From: Candidatus Aegiribacteria sp. | GTDB lineage: Bacteria; Fermentibacterota; Fermentibacteria; Fermentibacterales; Fermentibacteraceae | DNA: 6,061 bases | Assembly (NCBI GenBank): GCA_021107345.1 | Contig: JAIOSX010000171.1 | Location: forward strand, 1 to 6,061 | Direction of reading: 5' to 3' | In this document: in pieces, positions 1 through 4,157 of the stretch | Position numbering within the stretch: position 1 is the first letter of the stretch | How the letters are laid out: each line of letters starts with the position of its first letter | The notes under the pieces: model-generated | Told to the model about the DNA's origin: nothing | What the model saw: only the letters and a program-made list of their open reading frames with translations | The model's database searches: none | Position numbers and translations under genes: made by a program

Positions 1-1
1 A

Positions 2-697
2 GATCAGTATTCGATCAGTCTGGATTCATCTTATATCGTATCAATAGCTTCACTCATTGATTCCACGATTATCGATATGAACGGCTCCGGCGGTACCGAT
101 ATCGACATCAGTGATGATCTCTTGGCTTTCGGAACAAAACTGACATTTGATCCTTCCGAGAGATTCACAGTCAGCATGGGTATGGGATTCTATATGCATG
201 ACCTCAGCAGTACCGTGCATAATCGATCCAGCAATACCCTTATTGAGACCTACTCCGACGGAGACACCGAGTTCGCAGATCCGGATGATTACGTTTCTAC
301 CGCAACATGGAGTCAGACGGATGAAACGATTACAACGGAGAGTATCACTAGGATATCGATTCCTGTAGGACTTGAGTTCGAAGTTCTTCCGAAAGTGTTT
401 GCACGGCTGGGAGCAAGCCCGGGATTTGTGTGGGAGTCGGAAACCGAAACCACATCATTGATCGAAGCATCTCCACTAGTCACGCATGTTGTATACGGCG
501 ACGGCACTGAGCAGCAGTCCGTTGAAAGCCCATTTGAAACAATAGACGGAACCCTTGTTGAAACCGATGATAACTATACGGAAATACCTTACTCCTATGG
601 AGTTGGATATACTCCAAACGATATTATCCAGATCGATCTGATGGGTCTTGGAAACAGCTTGAACCAGTGGCGCCTTTCAGCAACACTGTCTTTCTAG
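2..697 (+). CDS. Probable outer-membrane beta-barrel protein, 3' part (5' end outside window)
   Basis: The frame is open from the left edge, so the gene starts upstream. The first in-frame ATG (77) has no convincing ribosome binding site and lies inside the reading frame, so it is not taken as the start. The visible 231 residues alternate hydrophobic and polar residues in short strands (for example FGTKLTF, FTVSMGMGFYM, ISIPVGLEFEV, KVFARLGASPGFVW, IDLMGLG). These strands are separated by long D/T/E/S-rich loops, and the protein ends QWRLSATLSF. Paired strands, acidic loops and a C-terminal phenylalanine after alternating residues are the usual marks of a barrel recognised by the BAM machinery; that family knowledge is the basis for the call. 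No specific porin or transporter family is recognised. The gene lies 21 nt upstream of a lipoprotein gene and is probably its partner at the outer membrane and co-transcribed. Function is unknown. Confidence 0.65.
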   Translation, partial: DQYSISLDSSYIVSIASLIDSTIIDMNGSGGTDIDISDDLLAFGTKLTFDPSERFTVSMGMGFYMHDLSSTVHNRSSNTLIETYSDGDTEFADPDDYVSTATWSQTDETITTESITRISIPVGLEFEVLPKVFARLGASPGFVWESETETTSLIEASPLVTHVVYGDGTEQQSVESPFETIDGTLVETDDNYTEIPYSYGVGYTPNDIIQIDLMGLGNSLNQWRLSATLSF

Positions 698-703
698 TTA
701 ATG

Positions 704-712
704 GAAGAAGGA
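704..712 (+). promoter_or_regulatory. Ribosome binding site fixing the lipoprotein start at 719
   Basis: The purine-rich GAAGAAGGA, with core AAGGA at 708-712, sits 6 nt before the ATG at 719. The in-frame ATG at 701 would place this site inside the coding region and has no site of its own. Starting at 719 also gives a compact lipoprotein signal beginning MKW. Confidence 0.7.
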
Positions 713-718
713 TATACT

Positions 719-1945
719 ATGAAATGGATAACAGCAGGGATTTCGATTGTACTCCTGCTTCTTCTTGGGTGCGTACAGGACAATCCCTTCAAAGCCGATA
801 CTGAAGTACACGGAGAAGGCGGAAACGAATATCCGCATATCGAGGTTGCCGGAACTGAAAGCGGCGGGCCTGGTAATTTCCAGTTCAACGACCTGGATCC
901 TGAAAGAAATCGTATTCAGGATGCGGTGATATTGAGCTTTGATAAGGATATCGATCCCTCGTCAATTAATGCCGCAGCATTTGAAATGATTAAAACGGAC
1001 GGGGGAACAGGTTCCGTTCAATTCGAAAGTATCAGCTACTATCCCGAGGATAGAACAGCCGTTCTGGTTGGAACATTTTCCGACGATACTGCGTACCTTC
1101 TAACGGTTACAGCCGGGAGTATTCAGGATATGCTGGGTAATGAACTTGATCCAAATCACAATGGACTGTACGATGGTGCTCCATGGAATGACAGACTGGT
1201 CGCGTTCTTTGCCGGGTCTGCAGCTATGCAAGACATAACTCCTCCAGCTATTACTGGCGCTTTTCCCCGAGTAGGTGGGTTAAGTAATTTAAACCCCAAT
1301 GTGAGGGTTTTCTTCAGTAATGGTCCCATGAATGTTTCGCAGCTTAATCTTAACAATTTCACTATGGTAAGAACTTCAGATTCAACTTTGATAAATCTCG
1401 AAATAGTTTCTGCGACAGGTGCCGAGATCATCGCTACGCCTGTTAATGACCTTTCCTACGGAACCAGATACACAGCCAGATTATCTGCGCTGGTAGCTGA
1501 TTCTGCAGGCAACTTCCTTGATTCTAACAATGATGGATACGTCTGGCCTGATGAACCGGACTTTGTATGGGATTTCCAGATAGAAGATGATTCCACGACC
1601 CACGATACACCTCCTACTGTGTCTCAGGCGGATCTACTACCCGGAAATACTACCGTCCGAATAGAATTTGAAGAGAGTCTGACCGGTGATGATGTAGCAA
1701 TGGATGATGCAACGTTCATCGCAGCTAACATTCAGGTAACCGACGATAATGGTTCCATTCCCATCGTCTTTGAAACCGGTGCGGATCCATCTGCAGTCAA
1801 CTGCCTATTATCGCGTACTGCTACGGGAACGGTTACACTGTTCATTTCGTGCAATGTTGCAGATGAGTATGGGAACCTGTTTGATGGTAACAATAACGGA
1901 CTTGGCGGTACTCCAGGTGAGGACGACTGGTCGGGGGTTCTCTAA
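719..1945 (+). CDS. Lipoprotein with about three bacterial Ig-like (Big_5/SbsA-type) domains
   Basis: The 408-residue product starts with MKWITAGISI, a leucine run and the lipobox LLGC, with the acylated cysteine at residue 18. It should therefore be exported and lipidated; D21 at position +4 after the Cys is not diagnostic of sorting. Three similar beta domains follow at about 52-165, 172-290 and 297-408. Each of the first two has a strand resembling ILSFDKDIDP or VRVFFSNGPM, then a F-M-x-[KR]-T strand (AAFEMIKTD, NNFTMVRTS), and Y-x-[LA]-x-[VL] strands, as in SbsA/Big_5 Ig-like domains. Each of the three ends in a D-x2-G-N then Asp/Asn/Gly-rich loop (137-153, 261-279, 382-403) that could bind calcium. 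Cys362 and Cys378 in the third domain might form a disulfide. No catalytic motif is visible. The role is probably structural or adhesive, at the cell surface with the upstream barrel protein; that is inference. The part coding for the second domain is somewhat more AT-rich than its surroundings. Confidence 0.75.
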   Translation: MKWITAGISIVLLLLLGCVQDNPFKADTEVHGEGGNEYPHIEVAGTESGGPGNFQFNDLDPERNRIQDAVILSFDKDIDPSSINAAAFEMIKTDGGTGSVQFESISYYPEDRTAVLVGTFSDDTAYLLTVTAGSIQDMLGNELDPNHNGLYDGAPWNDRLVAFFAGSAAMQDITPPAITGAFPRVGGLSNLNPNVRVFFSNGPMNVSQLNLNNFTMVRTSDSTLINLEIVSATGAEIIATPVNDLSYGTRYTARLSALVADSAGNFLDSNNDGYVWPDEPDFVWDFQIEDDSTTHDTPPTVSQADLLPGNTTVRIEFEESLTGDDVAMDDATFIAANIQVTDDNGSIPIVFETGADPSAVNCLLSRTATGTVTLFISCNVADEYGNLFDGNNNGLGGTPGEDDWSGVL

Positions 1946-1953
1946 AAAACTTC

Positions 1954-2448
1954 ATGGCTATCAGATCACTGGCGGTACTGGCTCTTATAGGTGTGCTGTG
2001 GTTACTTGGCATAATTGACCCGGGAGCATTGCCTCTGCATTCGAGGGAGTTCCAGCTATCCGGAGTCACAGTGATGCTTTACCTTTTCTGGAGTGCAGCT
2101 GAATCGAAGTACAGGGGGGGCTCTTCCAGCCTCCCCTATACGGTATTTTATGCTGTTCTGCTTGTCAGTGCAGTCGACAGCTTTCTTCTGGGATTAACAG
2201 TATACGGGCCGCCATGGGTTCTCCGCTGGGCAGGTGTGGTTCTGTTTGCTTCAGGATCAATTGTGCGCCTGGCAGCTTATAGGATAAGATCCGTGAGACA
2301 CCTGAGGTGGGGAAGGTACCTTCAGCTTGCAGGTCTGCCGGTAGCTCTAGGCAGTATAGCCGGAACAGTTGTCGCAATAGCTGCTGGTATTCCGGGTTCT
2401 ATCAATGAGGAAATTAACAAACCGGATGATGAAGAAGGCAGTCCATGA
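1954..2448 (+). CDS. Small integral membrane protein, about five helices, degenerate ICMT-like core
   Basis: The 164-residue product has hydrophobic segments near residues 5-22, 34-49, 62-83, 90-108 and 122-145. A strongly basic loop lies at 109-122 and an acidic tail (NKPDDEEGSP) at the C-terminus. Residues 90-135 (G-x3-R-x-A-A-Y, then VRHLRWGRYLQLAG and LPVALGS) loosely recall the helix-RHP-Y-G-helix layout of isoprenylcysteine carboxyl methyltransferase-like proteins. However, the Pro after RH is Leu, and the stretch that normally lies between the R-x-A helix and the RHP motif is missing. Enzyme activity is therefore not supported. The ATG follows the lipoprotein stop by 8 nt and lacks a good Shine-Dalgarno sequence at normal spacing (a G-run sits about 17 nt upstream), so translation is probably coupled to the upstream gene. 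Its stop overlaps the dtd start. Function is unknown; the inner membrane is the likely location. Confidence 0.7.
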   Translation: MAIRSLAVLALIGVLWLLGIIDPGALPLHSREFQLSGVTVMLYLFWSAAESKYRGGSSSLPYTVFYAVLLVSAVDSFLLGLTVYGPPWVLRWAGVVLFASGSIVRLAAYRIRSVRHLRWGRYLQLAGLPVALGSIAGTVVAIAAGIPGSINEEINKPDDEEGSP

Positions 2449-2900
2449 AAACTCTGCTGCAGCGGGTTTCCAGAGCATCCGTTTCAACGCAGGGCACTAT
2501 CGCAGGTGAAATAGGGCCTGGATTGCTTGCTCTCGTAAGCTTCGGCAGATCGGATACCGAAGAAGATCTGGAATGGATGTCGAGGAAGATAACTGGTCTG
2601 AGAATATTTCCAGATTTGAACGACAATATGAATCTATCGTTGAGTGATATCGCAGGAGATATCCTGATCGTAAGCCAGTTCACTCTGCATGCCGATTCCC
2701 GAAAGGGAAGGCGACCCAGTTTCATGAATGCAGCTCTACCTGAAAATGCTGAGCTGCTCTACAATCTATTCCTGGAGATGGTATCCCACTCGGGTCTGAA
2801 GGTTCGATCGGGAGTATTCGGAGCAATGATGAAAATTGATCTTGTAAATGACGGTCCGGTCACCATCATGATAGATTCCCCATCCGAACGGATATGTTAG
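2445..2900 (+). CDS. dtd: D-aminoacyl-tRNA deacylase (DTD family)
   Basis: This cytosolic enzyme hydrolyses D-amino acids (and Gly mischarged on tRNA-Ala) from tRNA, keeping D-residues out of translation. The 151-residue length is normal for the family. Hallmarks visible are the N-terminal LLQRVSRASVS, GEIGPGLLALV (21-31), the SQFTL active-site motif (77-81) followed by ADSRKGRRPSF (83-93), and the C-terminal NDGPVTI (135-141). The Gly-Pro at 137-138 is the cis-Pro motif that screens against L-amino acids by side-chain exclusion. All key elements are intact, so it is probably active. The start is an ATGA overlap with the upstream stop, preceded by GAAGAAGG at 2431-2438 with 6-nt spacing. The next gene, maf, begins 1 nt after the stop, which pairs two quality-control enzymes in one transcript. 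Confidence 0.96.
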   Translation: MKTLLQRVSRASVSTQGTIAGEIGPGLLALVSFGRSDTEEDLEWMSRKITGLRIFPDLNDNMNLSLSDIAGDILIVSQFTLHADSRKGRRPSFMNAALPENAELLYNLFLEMVSHSGLKVRSGVFGAMMKIDLVNDGPVTIMIDSPSERIC

Positions 2901-2901
2901 A

Positions 2902-3492
2902 GTGTGGTGGTACCCTTCCGGATCTCCCCTTGTACTTGCCAGCAAATCTCCAAGAAGGAAGGCCATTCTAGAAATGGCCGGTATACCGTTCGTCCAGATC
3001 CCCGGGAATGTAAGAGAAACAGGGATGGATGGATCGCCTGGTTATATCGTTCAGTACTGGGCAAGAAAGAAGGCTGAGAATATACTCTCCTCCATCACCG
3101 ATGATCCTGTGCTGGGTGCGGATACCCTGGTTGCTCTGGGTGATGAACTCCTTGGGAAACCTGGTGATGAAGATCAGGCCGTGGACATGCTTGGCAGACT
3201 GTCCGGGGAATGGCACTCTGTATTCGGGGGAGTTTGTATCCTTTGGCCGGAAAGGGGAATCGATGTGCAGTTCGTTGAGGAGACCAGGGTCTTGTTCAGA
3301 AACCTAGGAGCCGATGAGATTAAGGCCTATATTTCCACCGGAGAACCATTTGATAAGGCGGGTGCATATGGTATACAGGGGTATGGGAGCCTACTTGTGG
3401 AACGGATTGATGGATGCTATTTCAATGTAATGGGTTTACCTGTTTCCAGGTTTGTCCATGAATTAAGGGGAAGGCTTCTGAATGGGGAATGA
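2902..3492 (+). CDS. maf: Maf-family nucleoside triphosphate pyrophosphatase (YhdE-like)
   Basis: The 196-residue product carries the full Maf/Ham1-like signature. This comprises LASKSPRR near the N-terminus (12-19), GADT (72-75) with the Asp used for metal and catalysis, GKP (85-87), ML-x2-LSG-x2-H-x-V (96-107), the E-x-TRVLFR segment, EPFDKAGAYGIQG, and a final NVMGLP. The DKAGAYGIQG form matches the YhdE type, which hydrolyses dTTP/UTP and some modified nucleotides to monophosphates. The YceF type instead has an altered motif at this place. Substrate is inferred from family only. The start is taken as GTG at 2902, one base after the dtd stop, because the substrate-binding motif begins at residue 12 and no in-frame ATG precedes it. 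The ribosome site is weak (CGGA at 2889-2892), suggesting coupling to dtd. The gene overlaps the next one by 11 nt. Confidence 0.94.
   Translation: MWWYPSGSPLVLASKSPRRKAILEMAGIPFVQIPGNVRETGMDGSPGYIVQYWARKKAENILSSITDDPVLGADTLVALGDELLGKPGDEDQAVDMLGRLSGEWHSVFGGVCILWPERGIDVQFVEETRVLFRNLGADEIKAYISTGEPFDKAGAYGIQGYGSLLVERIDGCYFNVMGLPVSRFVHELRGRLLNGE
3465..3474 (+). promoter_or_regulatory. Ribosome binding site for the DUF3795 gene, inside maf
   Basis: The purine run AAGGGGAAGG lies within the last codons of maf, 7 nt before the ATG at 3482. It supports the 11-nt overlap start rather than a later one. Confidence 0.6.
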
Positions 3493-3847
3493 TACGCCTC
3501 AGATAGCTTTTTGCGGATTGAACTGTGCTGCATGTCCTGTTAATCTCGCAACTCTAAGCGGATTTGAATACTCCAAGAAGGAGATTGCGCAGGAGTGGTC
3601 TAAGATATACAATACGGACATCAGTCCCGATGATATTAACTGCCTGGGCTGCACGTCGAGGGAAGGTATTCATTTCTCACATTGTTACGAGTGTTCCATT
3701 CGCCTCTGTGCAGAGGAGCGGAGTATTATTACATGCGCTGACTGTGCGGAATTTCCATGCATTGACCTGAAAGAGATGTTTGAGCTGATTCCCGTCGCAA
3801 AGAGGAACCTTGAAGAATTCGGATCGGGTCGACCACCGCGTGATTAG
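3482..3847 (+). CDS. Cysteine-rich DUF3795 family protein
   Basis: The 121-residue product opens with IAFCGLNCAACPVNLAT, the typical DUF3795 C-G-L-x-C-x2-C-P signature. Eleven cysteines are arranged as C11-x3-C15-x2-C18, C54-x2-C57, C68-x2-C71-x4-C76 and C85-x2-C88-x4-C93, so about three clusters could hold zinc or an iron-sulfur centre. No signal peptide or membrane helix is visible, so it is probably cytosolic. The family is common in anaerobic bacteria and archaea and has no assigned biochemical role. The gene overlaps maf by 11 nt, has its own strong ribosome site and closes the gene string. The C-terminal tail (SGRPPRD) contains no cysteine. Family assignment is confident; metal binding is inferred from the cysteine spacing; function is unknown. 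Confidence 0.85.
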   Translation: MGNDTPQIAFCGLNCAACPVNLATLSGFEYSKKEIAQEWSKIYNTDISPDDINCLGCTSREGIHFSHCYECSIRLCAEERSIITCADCAEFPCIDLKEMFELIPVAKRNLEEFGSGRPPRD

Positions 3848-3865
3848 TGGTGGAATGTGTGCAAG

Positions 3866-3894
3866 TTGACACTTTTTCCAATATTGTCTATCAA
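3866..3894 (+). promoter_or_regulatory. Candidate sigma70-type promoter upstream of tRNA-Ser
   Basis: A perfect TTGACA at 3866-3871 is followed, after a 17-nt spacer, by TATCAA at 3889-3894 (4 of 6 matches to TATAAT). It lies in the non-coding gap after the DUF3795 gene and points toward tRNA-Ser, about 70 nt ahead. Whether this host uses E. coli-like consensus sequences is not known. Confidence 0.4.
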
Positions 3895-3908
3895 TTAGCC
3901 TGCCGAAC

Positions 3909-3944
3909 CACCAGGATCTTATTATTGTACTGCTGGTGACTTTT
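3909..3944 (+). terminator. Weak hairpin plus short T-run, possible terminator of the upstream gene string
   Basis: CACCAG at 3909-3914 can pair with CTGGTG at 3933-3938 around an 18-nt loop, followed by AC and four T (3941-3944). The stem is only 6 bp and the loop is long, so this is a weak candidate. If real it would also block the promoter at 3866 and leave the element at 3949 to drive the tRNA. Confidence 0.2.
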
Positions 3945-3948
3945 GCAA

Positions 3949-3954
3949 TATAGT
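3949..3954 (+). promoter_or_regulatory. Candidate -10 element just before tRNA-Ser
   Basis: TATAGT matches 5 of 6 bases of the -10 consensus and would place a transcription start near 3961, almost at the mature tRNA 5' end (3963). The best -35 (TTGTAC at 3925-3930, 18-nt spacer) is poor, so the call is tentative. Confidence 0.3.
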
Positions 3955-3962
3955 GTCTTTGC

Positions 3963-4055
3963 GGAGAGGTGTCCGAGCTGGTCGAAGGAGCACGGTTGGA
4001 AACCGTGTAGGGCGTGTATTCGTTCTCGAGGGTTCGAATCCCTCTCTCTCCGCCA
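3963..4055 (+). tRNA. tRNA-Ser (anticodon GGA), CCA encoded
   Basis: This class II tRNA is 93 nt including an encoded CCA (4053-4055). The acceptor arms 3963-3969 and 4045-4051 pair, with the last pair G.T. The D stem is TCC/GGA, and the anticodon stem is CACGG/CCGTG around loop TTGGAAA, giving anticodon GGA at 3998-4000 (reads UCC and UCU). A long variable arm (about 4009-4026) forms a six-pair stem, as expected for serine. The T arm is GAGGG-TTCGAAT-CCCTC and the discriminator base is G4052. The sequence closely resembles bacterial tRNA-Ser(GGA) in the TGTCCGAG and GAAGGAGCACG segments. Confidence 0.97.
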
Positions 4056-4146
4056 CCCTGGCTGGTAAAATGGTTATCTAACAGGGACCATTAGGGTTGC
4101 TGAATTTCGTGAATATTGGTGATGCCAGCGAGCTCAGCATTTCATC
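4056..4146. other. Non-coding spacer between tRNA-Ser and the TPR/AIM24-like gene
   Basis: No gene is supported here. The reading frame of the next gene extends back to an ATG at 4116 but without a ribosome site there. Short inverted repeats are present (AATGGT at 4068-4073 with ACCATT at 4087-4092) but no T-run follows, so no terminator is called. No good promoter was found, which leaves open read-through from the tRNA-Ser transcript. Confidence 0.5.
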
Positions 4147-4154
4147 AGGGAGGA
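4147..4154 (+). promoter_or_regulatory. Strong ribosome binding site fixing the start at 4158
   Basis: AGGGAGGA, with core GGAGG at 4149-4153, sits 4 nt before ATG 4158. It is the strongest such site in the window and argues against the in-frame ATG codons at 4116 and 4122. It implies high or at least efficient translation. Confidence 0.75.
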
Positions 4155-4157
4155 AAT

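Noticed and set aside
1261..1440. AT-richer stretch in the lipoprotein gene as a sign of transfer
   Set aside because: The shift is modest (about 40% GC over 180 bases by hand count), within one continuous frame and one domain; not enough to infer foreign origin.
2894..2901. ATG at 2894 as the maf start
   Set aside because: It is in a different frame from the Maf motifs; GTG 2902 is the only in-frame start consistent with the N-terminal motif position.
3833..3853. CCACC...GGTGG hairpin at the end of the DUF3795 gene as a terminator
   Set aside because: The stem is 5 bp, spans the stop codon, and is followed by GGAATGTGT rather than a T-run.
4116..4157. Longer start of the large gene at ATG 4116
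   Set aside because: No ribosome site precedes it, whereas AGGGAGGA lies just before ATG 4158, and the extra 14 residues (with proline and glycine) add no domain.
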